From: Chryseobacterium sp. BLS98 | GTDB taxonomy: Bacteria > Bacteroidota > Bacteroidia > Flavobacteriales > Weeksellaceae | Length of the DNA stretch: 64,000 nt | NCBI RefSeq assembly: GCF_001045445.1 | Contig: NZ_LFNF01000003.1 | Span: 310,001 to 374,000, forward strand | Direction: 5' to 3' | Part shown: positions 24,947 through 33,045 of the stretch, one piece after another | How positions within the stretch are numbered: the stretch's first letter is position 1 | How the letters are laid out: each line of letters opens with the position of its first letter | Translations under genes and position numbers: made by a program | Notes under the pieces: model-generated | Told to the model about the DNA's origin: nothing | Database searches by the model: none | What the model saw: only the letters and a program-made list of their open reading frames with translations

Positions 24947-25858
24947 ATGAAACCAATTATTTTAATAATACTTTCGATCATGACATTTTTTTCCTGTTCA
25001 GATTTTAACCTTAGGTCGCGTAAAAAAGAAAATAGAAACCAATATCCACCTTCAAAAATGTTTAAAGGAGACGGTTTGTTAGCTGCTCAAAAAATGTTTG
25101 ATGGTGATCTTACCGGTATGGAACAAACTATTAAAGAAAAAAACATTGATCTTAACAAATTGCAGGAAGAAACAGGATATACATTGCTTATGTATGCTTC
25201 TATTATAGAAGATCTTAAAGCAATGGAAAAATTATTGAAGTTAGGGGCGGATCCTAATATTATAGTTCCTAATGAAGGATTAGAATCTCCTTTGAATCAT
25301 GCAGTTGCCCTTAATAACTATGAAATGCTTCAATTGCTTTTTAAGTATAAAGCTAATCCTAATCATGCTTTAGGAGACTCCCCGTTATGTGACGCTATGA
25401 TGATTGGAGGGCTTGAGAATACTGAAAGAAAAATGATCGATTATTTGATTCAGAATGGTGCTGATATTAATAATATCTCTTTTAATGGAAGTAATATTAT
25501 GGAAGCAGCAGCAAGAGATGATCTAAACCTTGCTATTTATTTTTTAGAAAAGGGGGGGCAGCCTGTTATTCCTGGAACGAATATTTGTCCGATGGCTAGC
25601 TATATTCAGTTTGAGGAAGAAAATCAAAGGAAATTTAATAAAACTGAAAATTTAAACGAAATATTAGCATTTAAAAAACAGCTGATTGAAAAATACAATG
25701 TTAAGTTTCCTTACCAAAAAGATACAGTAGCAGAAGCTAAACTCAGAATAAAATTGTATGAAAATCTAAGTCCTAAAGATAAAATATCCGTAAACTTCAA
25801 AAAGAATTACGGTGAAAACCGGTACCAGCAAGATTTGGCTATTGTAAAAGGAAAATAA
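24947..25858 (+). CDS. Ankyrin-repeat lipoprotein, probable immunity protein to the lipase effector
   Basis: 303 residues with lipobox FFSC (Cys17), so it is exported and lipidated. Residues ~60-210 contain about four ankyrin repeats (GYTLLMYASIIEDLKAMEKL, LKLGADPNI, PLNHAVALNNYEMLQLL, YLIQNGADINNISFNGSNIM, LNLAIYFLEKGGQPV). Known Tle-class T6SS lipases are often paired with periplasmic ankyrin- or Sel1-repeat immunity proteins that bind the enzyme. The start codon is one base after the effector stop, the tightest coupling in the operon. The base composition looks more AT-rich than vgrG, suggesting that effector tail and immunity gene move as a module. A hairpin follows at 25890-25918. Confidence 0.8.
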   Translation: MKPIILIILSIMTFFSCSDFNLRSRKKENRNQYPPSKMFKGDGLLAAQKMFDGDLTGMEQTIKEKNIDLNKLQEETGYTLLMYASIIEDLKAMEKLLKLGADPNIIVPNEGLESPLNHAVALNNYEMLQLLFKYKANPNHALGDSPLCDAMMIGGLENTERKMIDYLIQNGADINNISFNGSNIMEAAARDDLNLAIYFLEKGGQPVIPGTNICPMASYIQFEEENQRKFNKTENLNEILAFKKQLIEKYNVKFPYQKDTVAEAKLRIKLYENLSPKDKISVNFKKNYGENRYQQDLAIVKGK

Positions 25859-25889
25859 AAGCAGCGGAAACAATATTTTAATCCCACAT

Positions 25890-25918
25890 CAAAATCAGAT
25901 CATCAAGGTCTGATTTTG
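25890..25918 (+). terminator. Intrinsic terminator of the vgrG-effector-immunity operon
   Basis: 10-bp stem CAAAATCAGA / TCTGATTTTG with a 9-base loop, followed by TTTTAA. Confidence 0.7.
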
Positions 25919-26026
25919 TTTTAATATTTCCCATGATAGTGCAAAATTATAACGGCATTAAATACTTTTAAAGACAAAATTTCTATTGCAGACAGGCATT
26001 TACAGCATTATGTTAACTCAAAAGTC

Positions 26027-26060
26027 GTAGAATTACTACATCAAATCGTAGAATTACTAC
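26027..26060. promoter_or_regulatory. hcp-2 tandem operators (two GTAGAATTACTAC sites 21 bp apart)
   Basis: Sites at 26027-26039 and 26048-26060, with the same words, spacing and inter-site sequence (ATCAAATC) as at hcp-1. The proximal site ends 49 bp before the -7 box although the spacer itself has diverged. Confidence 0.85.
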
Positions 26061-26109
26061 AATATTTCAGATTTGCATCCAAAAACTTTTTCCTTATCCA
26101 TATCGGGTC

Positions 26110-26117
26110 TATCTTTG
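26110..26117 (+). promoter_or_regulatory. -7 box of hcp-2
   Basis: TATCTTTG, identical to hcp-1, 60 bp before the ATG. No -33 TTTG is seen. Confidence 0.75.
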
Positions 26118-26169
26118 CTCTGTAATCAATCACTATTCACATAATATATAACATTTAAAATCACCAATC

Positions 26170-26580
26170 ATGGCAGCAAATTCAAGAGGAATCTTAAAAT
26201 TCAACAACGGAGAAGGTCAAAAATTATTAAAGCTTAACTATAGCGTATCCAGATCTACAGATGTTTCAGGACGTGTAGCATCAGATCCGTCAAATGCTCT
26301 TATCAAAGTTACAGTTGAAGCTACTGAAAAATCTGATATCCTTGAAAGTTTATTGAACGGGAAATACAAGCCTACAACAGGAGAAGTTACCTTCAACAAA
26401 TCTCACGAAGAAGGTACATTAACTACTTTGAAGTGGGAAAACGGATATGTAATCCAGCATGAAGTAGATTTTGATGCAATAGACAGCAACAGTATGCTGA
26501 TCAGTTTCGTAGTAAGCGCAGAAGTTATCACTCTTGGTAACTCTGAGTACCGCGGAATGTGGCCTTCATCAGGTCATTAA
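26170..26580 (+). CDS. tssD: T6SS tube protein Hcp (TssD), copy 2
   Basis: 136 residues, identical to copy 1 at 131 positions. The changes are in FNNGEGQ, DAIDSNS and FVVSAE. Third-codon positions have drifted more than the protein, so purifying selection is acting on both. It stands alone after the effector module, with its own operator pair, promoter and terminator. It may be an interchangeable tube subunit that raises Hcp dosage, or may load other cargo. The strong protein identity favours dosage. Confidence 0.9.
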   Translation: MAANSRGILKFNNGEGQKLLKLNYSVSRSTDVSGRVASDPSNALIKVTVEATEKSDILESLLNGKYKPTTGEVTFNKSHEEGTLTTLKWENGYVIQHEVDFDAIDSNSMLISFVVSAEVITLGNSEYRGMWPSSGH

Positions 26581-26615
26581 TAGACCCAAGTCTTTTAGTA
26601 AAAAAATAACAACTG

Positions 26616-26647
26616 AACGGAACAGCAGAAATGCTGTTCCGTTTTTT
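26616..26647 (+). terminator. Intrinsic terminator after hcp-2
   Basis: Perfect 12-bp stem AACGGAACAGCA / TGCTGTTCCGTT with a GAAA tetraloop and a T-run. Confidence 0.9.
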
Positions 26648-26705
26648 ATGGGAACTGATTAAGGCCAGGACTTTAGTGGGAAGATATCAGACATGAGAAC
26701 AATAT

Positions 26706-26896
26706 GTCAATGGTGAATTTTGCTTCGCAAGTGAATAGGTGAATTTTTTAGAGTCAAAAGTCAAAAGTCAAAATTCAAAAGCCAAGAATCAAGAGCCAAG
26801 AACCAAGATTTCAGATGTGAGGTTTCAGATTCCAAACTATTTCCTCAATAATTTATCTGTCAACCAGCATCTAGCAACATAAATCAAGCTCTCAAA
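26706..26896 (-). repeat. Dispersed ~190-bp intergenic repeat, copy in inverted orientation
   Basis: Its reverse complement follows 44872-45052 almost base for base, sharing GCTTGATTTATGTTGCTAGA-type, ACAGATAAATTATTGAGGAA and CACTTGCGAAGCAAAATTCA blocks. Between these is a low-complexity run of CTTGATTCTTGGCTCTTGA-like heptamers of variable length. It fills the gap between hcp-2 and polA. No open frame or transposase is inside. Confidence 0.85.
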
Positions 26897-26985
26897 CCCT
26901 AAAATTCTCAAACTCTCCAACCCTTACCTTCACCTCAAAACTCACAATTCATCACTTATTACCCCGAAGAAACTTCCTATTTTCT

Positions 26986-26993
26986 TATATTTG
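26986..26993 (+). promoter_or_regulatory. -7 box of polA
   Basis: TATATTTG lies 15 bp before the ATG at 27009. It overlaps an in-frame TTG at 26991, which therefore cannot be the start codon. Confidence 0.6.
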
Positions 26994-27008
26994 TTCATTA
27001 TAGACATT

Positions 27009-29843
27009 ATGGACGCAACACAAGATAAAAGACTCTTTCTCATCGATGCTTATGCGATGATTTTCAGAGGATATTACGCACTGATCAGAAATCCAAGGCT
27101 TACCAGTAAAGGTTTGGATACCTCTGCTATTTTCGGGTTTACCAATTCCCTTATTGAATTAATCAGAAGAGAAAAGCCGACCCATCTGGCAGTTGTTTTT
27201 GATGTTGGGCAGGCAAGCGTAAGAACGGATGATTATTCGGATTACAAAGCTAATAGAAGCGAAACTCCTGAAGCTATCAAGATTGCTATTCCATACATTC
27301 ACAGAATTCTGGAAGCAATGCATATTCCCATACTGGGAGTTGAAGGATATGAAGCAGATGATGTGATAGGCACCATTGCCTGCAAAGCAGAAAAAGAAGG
27401 ATATACCACTTTTATGGTTACGCCGGATAAAGATTTTGCCCAGTTGGTAACAGATAAAATTAAAATCTACAAACCCGGCTTAAAAGGGGGCGATATAGAA
27501 ATCCTTGGAGTAGAAGAAGTAAAAGCAAAATACGAAATAGAAGATCCCAAGCAGGTCATCGATTTCCTTGCCATGATGGGAGATGCCGTAGATAATATAC
27601 CCGGATTGGAGGGTGTGGGAGAAAAAACAGCCATGAAATTCCTTAAAGAATTCGGAAATATAGAAACTCTGCTGGCCAATACGGATAAGCTGAAAGGAAA
27701 GCTGAAAGAGAAAGTAGAAGCTTCTGCAGAAAGAGGAATTTTATCCAAAAAATTAGCAACAATCATTTGTGATGCACCGATAGAATTCCATCAGGAACAG
27801 TATGATCTTGATACCCCGGATTTTGAAAAAGTAAAAGAAGTTTTCGATGAAATTGAATTCAGGAGATTGTACGAAAACCTTTACCGTGCATTTGCTTCGG
27901 CTCCTGTAGAAACTGTGGTGGTAAGTGAAGTTGAGATAAAGCAGACCGCAGTAGTTACAGAAATAAAAGGGCAGGTAATGCAGCTGGATCTTTTTGCCAA
28001 TTTTGAAGAACTTGATCAGGCAACTTCCACCAAGAGTTCCATTGAACATAATGACCATCTCTACCAGTTTGTTAATAACCCTAAAGCCCAGAAAGTGCTG
28101 GTGGATAATTTGTTAAAGCAGCAAGCAGTCTGCTTTGATACGGAAACCACATCACTGAATGAGCTGGAAGCAGAATTGGTAGGAATGAGCTTTTCCTATA
28201 AAAAAGGTCTGGCGTACTATATCCCGTTATCCGAGGATAAAGGAGAAGTACTGCAGACCCTTGAAATTTTCAGACCTTTCTTTGAAAAAGAAGATCTTCT
28301 GAAAATTGCACACAATCTGAAATTCGATTATAAAATATTAAAACAGTACGATATCACGGTAAAAGGGGCCATGTTTGATACCATGATTGCCCATTACCTG
28401 CTGAACCCGGACGGAAGGCACGGAATGGATTACCTTTCCGAAGTCTATCTCAACTATAAACCGGTTTCCATTGAAACCATTATTGGAAAAAAAGGTAAAA
28501 AACAAGGGACTTTCCGGGATGCAGACCTGAGAACACAAACCGATTATGCAGCAGAAGATGCCGACGTAACCTTTCAGCTGTACGAACTTTTTGCCCCGCA
28601 ACTGAAAAAAGAAAACCTGGAAGAGCTTTTCTTCAAAATCGAAATGCCGCTGATGGAAGTCCTGGCAAAAATGGAACTGGCCGGTATTTCACTTGATGAA
28701 AAATGGCTGGCACAGGAAAGCATCGATCTTGAAAACGATCTGAGACAGCTGGAATCTAAAATTTTTGAACTTTCCGGAGAAGAATTCAACATGAATTCAC
28801 CCAAGCAGCTTGGAGAAATTCTCTTTGAAAAAATGCAGCTTGATCCTAAAGCCAAGAAAACAAAAACAGGACAGTACGCAACTTCAGAAGATGTTCTTCA
28901 AAAACTAAGCTCAAAACATGAAATCATCAAGCATATCCTGGAATACAGAACCTATCAGAAATTAAAATCTACTTACGTAGATGCACTTCCTTCACAGATC
29001 GACAAGCAGGACAACAGGGTACATACCAATTTCTCCCAGACTACGGCTGCTACTGGACGTTTGGCAAGTGTAAATCCCAATCTTCAGAACATTCCGATCA
29101 GGACACTGCGCGGGCAACAGATCAGAGGGGCTTTTGTGTCCGGAGAAGGCAAAAAAATTATCTCTGCCGATTATTCTCAGATCGAGCTTCGTCTGATTGC
29201 TGAGATTTCAGGAGAAGAGAATATGATTAAAGCTTTCCAGGATGGAGAAGATATTCACGCTTCAACGGCAGCCAAATTATTTAAAATTCCTCTGGAAGAA
29301 GTTTCCAAAACTCAGAGAAGCCAGGCCAAGACTGTTAATTTTGGAATTATCTACGGGCAGGGAGCTTTTGCATTGGCAGAACAGACCGGTCTTTCAAGAA
29401 CCGAAGCCAAACAGATGATCGAAGCTTATTTTGAAACCTATCCGAAACTCAAGGAATATATGGCGGAACAGGTAAGCAAAGCCCGCCAGGTAGGGTATGT
29501 GGAAACAATTTTAGGAAGAAAACGTCATTTGAAAGATATTAATTCCAATAATTTTGTGGTGAGGGGCCATGCGGAAAGAAATGCCGTAAACGCACCGGTA
29601 CAGGGAAGTGCTGCAGATGTGGTAAAGCTGGCGATGATAAAAATTGATAAGGAGCTTAAAGAACAGCAGCTGCAGACTAAAATGCTTCTTCAGGTGCATG
29701 ATGAACTTATATTTGAAGCTCCGGTAGACGAAATTGAAGCCGCTTCAAAACTGATCAGAACCGAGATGGAAAGTGCTTTGGAAACCCAGGTGCCTTTACT
29801 GGTAGAAGTGGGAGTAGGGAACAACTGGCTGGAAGCACATTAA
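27009..29843 (+). CDS. polA: DNA polymerase I with 5'-3' and proofreading exonucleases
   Basis: 944 residues from the ATG at 27009. Residues ~1-300 are the 5'-3' flap exonuclease (RLFLIDAYAMIFRGYYAL, EGYEADDVIGTIA, MMGDAVDNIPGLEGVGEKTA). Residues ~345-540 are the 3'-5' exonuclease with all motifs intact (FDTETTSL, AHNLKFDYKIL, YAAEDADVTFQLY), so proofreading should work. The C-terminal polymerase has motif A (ISADYSQIELRLIAEISGEE), the O-helix (RSQAKTVNFGIIYGQG) and motif C (QVHDELIFEAP). It repairs DNA and removes Okazaki primers. It is monocistronic, with a terminator just after the stop. Confidence 0.96.
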   Translation: MDATQDKRLFLIDAYAMIFRGYYALIRNPRLTSKGLDTSAIFGFTNSLIELIRREKPTHLAVVFDVGQASVRTDDYSDYKANRSETPEAIKIAIPYIHRILEAMHIPILGVEGYEADDVIGTIACKAEKEGYTTFMVTPDKDFAQLVTDKIKIYKPGLKGGDIEILGVEEVKAKYEIEDPKQVIDFLAMMGDAVDNIPGLEGVGEKTAMKFLKEFGNIETLLANTDKLKGKLKEKVEASAERGILSKKLATIICDAPIEFHQEQYDLDTPDFEKVKEVFDEIEFRRLYENLYRAFASAPVETVVVSEVEIKQTAVVTEIKGQVMQLDLFANFEELDQATSTKSSIEHNDHLYQFVNNPKAQKVLVDNLLKQQAVCFDTETTSLNELEAELVGMSFSYKKGLAYYIPLSEDKGEVLQTLEIFRPFFEKEDLLKIAHNLKFDYKILKQYDITVKGAMFDTMIAHYLLNPDGRHGMDYLSEVYLNYKPVSIETIIGKKGKKQGTFRDADLRTQTDYAAEDADVTFQLYELFAPQLKKENLEELFFKIEMPLMEVLAKMELAGISLDEKWLAQESIDLENDLRQLESKIFELSGEEFNMNSPKQLGEILFEKMQLDPKAKKTKTGQYATSEDVLQKLSSKHEIIKHILEYRTYQKLKSTYVDALPSQIDKQDNRVHTNFSQTTAATGRLASVNPNLQNIPIRTLRGQQIRGAFVSGEGKKIISADYSQIELRLIAEISGEENMIKAFQDGEDIHASTAAKLFKIPLEEVSKTQRSQAKTVNFGIIYGQGAFALAEQTGLSRTEAKQMIEAYFETYPKLKEYMAEQVSKARQVGYVETILGRKRHLKDINSNNFVVRGHAERNAVNAPVQGSAADVVKLAMIKIDKELKEQQLQTKMLLQVHDELIFEAPVDEIEAASKLIRTEMESALETQVPLLVEVGVGNNWLEAH

Positions 29844-29862
29844 TAAAATATTGCATAATTAA

Positions 29863-29897
29863 AATAAGGTGGGTTGTTGGCCCACCTTATTTTTTTG
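29863..29897 (+). terminator. Intrinsic terminator of polA
   Basis: 11-bp stem AATAAGGTGGG / CCCACCTTATT with a 7-base loop and a T-run. Confidence 0.9.
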
Positions 29898-29934
29898 ATC
29901 TTAATTTTATTCAGATAAGTTATTTTAAACAAAA

Positions 29935-29957
29935 AGAAGACTAAAAATTAGCCTTCT
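29935..29957 (-). terminator. Probable terminator of the minus-strand accessory genes
   Basis: 10-bp stem AGAAGACTAA / TTAGCCTTCT (wobble on the minus strand), with a T-rich tail on the minus strand. It lies ~215 bp beyond the stop at 30173. The stretch 29958-30172 holds no gene I can support. Confidence 0.6.
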
Positions 29958-30172
29958 AAAACTTCCTGCATATGCGGAAAATTTTGTGTAATCATTTTTC
30001 ACCTCATTGATTTTACCTTCGTCTCGGTTTTTTTTAAGGTCTGTATGTCAAAAGAATGACGTTTCATTCAATTCAATACCAGATAAAGATAAGAAATTTT
30101 AACTTCCTGTGAAATACTACTTTTGTATTAGTTTTAAAAAAATATTGGTTGATGATTTTCAACAATTGATTT

Positions 30173-30805
30173 CTATTCAGCTTCCGGATTCTTAATTTTC
30201 TTCAGATCATCAATTTCCTTTTTCATCCTGTACTTCCAGTCTTTTCCATTTCTTTTTTCAAGGTAAGAATTGGCAAGTTCTGTATATTTTTCCTGGGCTT
30301 TTGTGTCCATTACTTCAATTACACAACCAGTATTTTTTGAAATGATGCCATATTTCTTATAAATTCCATCTATCTTCCGGGTGGTTTCCTCATCATAGGC
30401 AGGAATATAAAATCCGCCATATCTCATAACGATCTGATCTCTTTTAGTATCTTTTTCAGCTTCCAGGATATAATGTTTCTCCAGATTGCTCAGCTCTCTT
30501 TTGTTTTTTATAAATGCAGTGGATGCAATGTAAATGAGGAATATCAGAATCAGAGAATTTATAACGGCAAGTATCCTCAAAAATTTATCTTTAAAATTTA
30601 ATTTCTTAAAAACTAAACTGCTGATAAGGTAAGAAATCAAAGCCGTTATAGCAAAGCCAGCCAGCAGGTATTGTAGTTGACATTCTTTAAGTGTATACCA
30701 TAAATCAAACGGAAAAGGATAATTAATACAATAATATCCCCCAATATAAACTGCAGTAAGCAGAAAGATTACAGTTAAATTAATGCTTATAAGTTTTTTG
30801 TACAT
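30173..30805 (-). CDS. Hypothetical membrane protein with three transmembrane helices
   Basis: 210 residues, family not recognised. Three hydrophobic segments lie at ~8-28, ~47-67 and ~78-100, followed by a ~105-residue charged soluble domain (LEKHYILEAEKDTKRDQIVM, YKKYGIISKNTGCVIEV, AQEKYTELANSYLEKRN). It is the last of five same-strand genes running down from 32910, 40 bp after a small secreted protein. Gene spacing suggests co-transcription with at least that neighbour. Confidence 0.65.
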   Translation of the reverse strand: MYKKLISINLTVIFLLTAVYIGGYYCINYPFPFDLWYTLKECQLQYLLAGFAITALISYLISSLVFKKLNFKDKFLRILAVINSLILIFLIYIASTAFIKNKRELSNLEKHYILEAEKDTKRDQIVMRYGGFYIPAYDEETTRKIDGIYKKYGIISKNTGCVIEVMDTKAQEKYTELANSYLEKRNGKDWKYRMKKEIDDLKKIKNPEAE

Positions 30806-30845
30806 ATCAGAACTTTGCTTATTTAAAAACGACTTTTGTTAATGC

Positions 30846-31301
30846 TTATTTTATATATACAACTTCTTTATCCGTCAAGCCATAAATATTACAGTCTTCA
30901 GGAGTAAGATCAACAAGATCGAAAAGCAGATGAAAACTATAGGCTCTGTCTTTGAGTAACTTGCTGTACTGAATGGTTTCTTTTATAGGAATTGTATACC
31001 TGTAGCTTTCTCCTGGTTTTAGTTTTACTGTGCTTTTTATACAATCGGCAAAGCAGTCCACATCAGCGGTATAATCTATTTTATTTTCCTTTTCCCGGAT
31101 TTTGACAAGCTGTAATCTGTAAGGCGAAAATTCTTTGTTAATTTTAATCTTTTTGTTTCCTGCATTCGTGACAGACAATTCCACAATTCCTTTTTGCTGC
31201 AGATAAACGGTACTAGATTCAAGTTTTAACGTGCATTTATTCTGTGCAAATGCAGTTGATGTGTAAAATATCAGCAAAATGAGTAGAATCTGTTTCATCA
31301 T
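30846..31301 (-). CDS. Small secreted protein with an Ig-like fold
   Basis: 151 residues. A signal peptide (LLILLIFYTSTAFAQ) precedes a beta-sandwich: KCTLKLESSTVYLQQKGIVE, LSVTNAGNKKIKINKEFSPY, KLKPGESYRYTIPIKETIQY. The pattern (V-T-N-x-G-x-K-x-I, K-L-K-P-G-E) is that of an immunoglobulin-like domain of periplasmic or surface proteins. Cysteines in DVDCFADC and EDCNIY may form disulphides. It lies 40 bp upstream of the three-helix membrane protein. Function unknown. Confidence 0.65.
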   Translation of the reverse strand: MMKQILLILLIFYTSTAFAQNKCTLKLESSTVYLQQKGIVELSVTNAGNKKIKINKEFSPYRLQLVKIREKENKIDYTADVDCFADCIKSTVKLKPGESYRYTIPIKETIQYSKLLKDRAYSFHLLFDLVDLTPEDCNIYGLTDKEVVYIK

Positions 31302-31370
31302 TGGTTTACTAAACCTAAGATAGTTAAAATTTTATAACCGTCTAAAGTAATGACAGCATAGTCTTTATTT

Positions 31371-31922
31371 TCAATAAGGATAATTTTTTTTAACTGCTTC
31401 AAGCCGTATATCCAGATCTTTTTTTATTTCCTCATTTATAGAAGGCCACTGGTCATGATTTTCAAGTGTGAAACCCTTATATATGCTGAGAAGATCTATA
31501 AAATTATTTTTGAAGCTTTCATACGCTTCATTCATATTAAGTTCAATATATTCATCAAGAGAATACAAAAGAAATTGTTCATCAAGAGTAAGCTGCTCTT
31601 CATAAGAAATGTAGGTGGCAATTTCAAAAACGGTTTTTAAAACTACTTTTTCATCCTGAAGCATATGATAAAGAACCCCTAGTAAAGCTCTGGAAGTAAT
31701 TTCCGGATCGGCATCTGCAGAATTTTTGTTTAAAAGCTGTACAGCATCATGCCAATTGGTAACGGTGGAAAGTTCAATGAATGCATATTCAGACTCTTCT
31801 TCACGGGTTAAAACAGAATCAGCCCATGCGGCAATATCATTTCTTCTGATCACCCCATAATCCAAAAGGATCATAAAAACCTTCAGAAGATTCTTATAAT
31901 CCTTAATTGAAGCTCTTTTCAT
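31371..31922 (-). CDS. Hypothetical helical protein paired with an Imm22-type gene
   Basis: 183 residues, family not recognised. It is soluble and almost wholly helical (DYKNLLKVFMILLDYGVIRR, LTREEESEYAFIELSTVTNW, LLGVLYHMLQDEKVVLKTVF). It starts 6 bp after the stop of the Imm22-like gene, so the pair is very likely co-translated. Small acidic helical proteins beside known immunity genes are often immunity proteins themselves. That reading is inference. Confidence 0.6.
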   Translation of the reverse strand: MKRASIKDYKNLLKVFMILLDYGVIRRNDIAAWADSVLTREEESEYAFIELSTVTNWHDAVQLLNKNSADADPEITSRALLGVLYHMLQDEKVVLKTVFEIATYISYEEQLTLDEQFLLYSLDEYIELNMNEAYESFKNNFIDLLSIYKGFTLENHDQWPSINEEIKKDLDIRLEAVKKNYPY

Positions 31923-31928
31923 ACAGGG

Positions 31929-32327
31929 TTAGACATTATATTCAATCTCGCCGATGTAGTACAATGCAAATTCTTCATCGTTCACAGAAACGGGGTTGGG
32001 AATCACATGTTTATTGGCGAAAATAATAGCATTTACCGGAGTTTCCAGGCCAAGTTGGTTGATCTTTTGTTCCACAATGGGAAGCCATTGGTCGGCATAA
32101 GAATAATCTGTGAATTTTTCATAAATACCTAAGCTTTCATCCTCAAAACCATACTCTATAAAATCATAGTCAAACCACTGAATATTTTGTGATTCTGCAA
32201 ATTTTGACACGTACAGATCTTCATTTTCCTCTTCTGTGTAATATCTTTCGTCCTCCTCCGCAAAATCATTAAATTCATCTTCATTTTTAAAATATCCCAG
32301 CCAAAAGTGTGAAATCTCTTTCTCCAT
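31929..32327 (-). CDS. Immunity protein 22 (Imm22/DUF4284)-like protein
   Basis: 132 residues, strongly acidic. The start (ISHFWLGYFKNEDEFNDFAE), the middle (FAESQNIQWFDYDFIEYGFE) and the end (NAIIFANKHVI) match the pattern I know for Imm22: F-W-x-G-x-F-x-S/N-E-x-x-F, then the D-Y-D-x-x-F-x-E segment. Imm22 proteins neutralise polymorphic toxins in the cytoplasm. No toxin gene is adjacent on either side, so this is an orphan immunity gene, possibly kept to resist neighbours' toxins. It lies ~6 kb from the T6SS island. Confidence 0.65.
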   Translation of the reverse strand: MEKEISHFWLGYFKNEDEFNDFAEEDERYYTEEENEDLYVSKFAESQNIQWFDYDFIEYGFEDESLGIYEKFTDYSYADQWLPIVEQKINQLGLETPVNAIIFANKHVIPNPVSVNDEEFALYYIGEIEYNV

Positions 32328-32352
32328 AAATTATTTTTTAATGTATTGTATG

Positions 32353-32910
32353 TTATTTTAATCTCTTAAATTGTTCGCTTTCATGAATAACCTTTTCCAG
32401 TCTGGAAAGTCTTGTTTTTTCCTGTTTTGCGCTCATCAGCCAGTGAATGATCGTTCTTTTATATGAAGGAGCCTGTTCTTCAAAAAAAGTCCATGCCTTT
32501 TCATGAGCTTTAAACCGTTTCTCATACGCAGGATCAAGAAAAATATTTTCATTTTCATGGGAATAGATCCCTGTTTTGTCTTCTTTTCTTGCCTCGAATG
32601 CTTTTTGCCCTTCTGCGGTCATCAGGCCTGCTTTGGTGAGCTCTTCCACTTTTTTAATATTGATGAGGCTCCAGGTACTGTTCGGTTTTCTCGGGGTAAA
32701 ACGGTTGGTATAGCTCTCTGTATCCAGGGATCTTCTTACGCCGTCTATCCATCCGAAACATAAAGCCTGATCTACAGACTCGGACCAGTTCATAGAAGGT
32801 TTTCCGGTTCCTTTTTTGTAAAAGCCGACCAGAATTTCTTTTTCCCTGGCATGATTTTCTTCCAGCCATTTTCTGAATTCTTCCTTCGTCGCAAAAAAGG
32901 TAGGCGTCAT
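32353..32910 (-). CDS. YdeI/OmpD-associated family protein
   Basis: 185 residues. The family signature is clear: FRKWLEENHAREKEILVGFY, W-S-E-S-V-D-Q-A-L-C-F-G-W-I-D-G, then RFTPRKPNSTWSLINIKKVE and the C-terminal helical YKRTIIHWLMSAKQEKTR. Members have been linked with resistance to antimicrobial peptides and polymyxin-type stress, but the biochemical function is not established. It is first in a five-gene minus-strand run, 25 bp upstream of the Imm22-like gene. Confidence 0.8.
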   Translation of the reverse strand: MTPTFFATKEEFRKWLEENHAREKEILVGFYKKGTGKPSMNWSESVDQALCFGWIDGVRRSLDTESYTNRFTPRKPNSTWSLINIKKVEELTKAGLMTAEGQKAFEARKEDKTGIYSHENENIFLDPAYEKRFKAHEKAWTFFEEQAPSYKRTIIHWLMSAKQEKTRLSRLEKVIHESEQFKRLK

Positions 32911-33045
32911 TGTGAATTTTCTTTATTGATATTAAAATGTAATATTACAAAACTTTTCTTTTAAACCGGAATTTTTAGTGATACAAAGCCCGTACGTTGA
33001 AAGATAATTTTTTATTGTAATTTTATTCAGGTAAAACTCTAGACA

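Noticed and set aside
29958..30172. Possible gene remnant on the minus strand (frame with KNDYTKFSAYAG)
   Set aside because: The frame is short, lacks a start codon and resembles no family I know.
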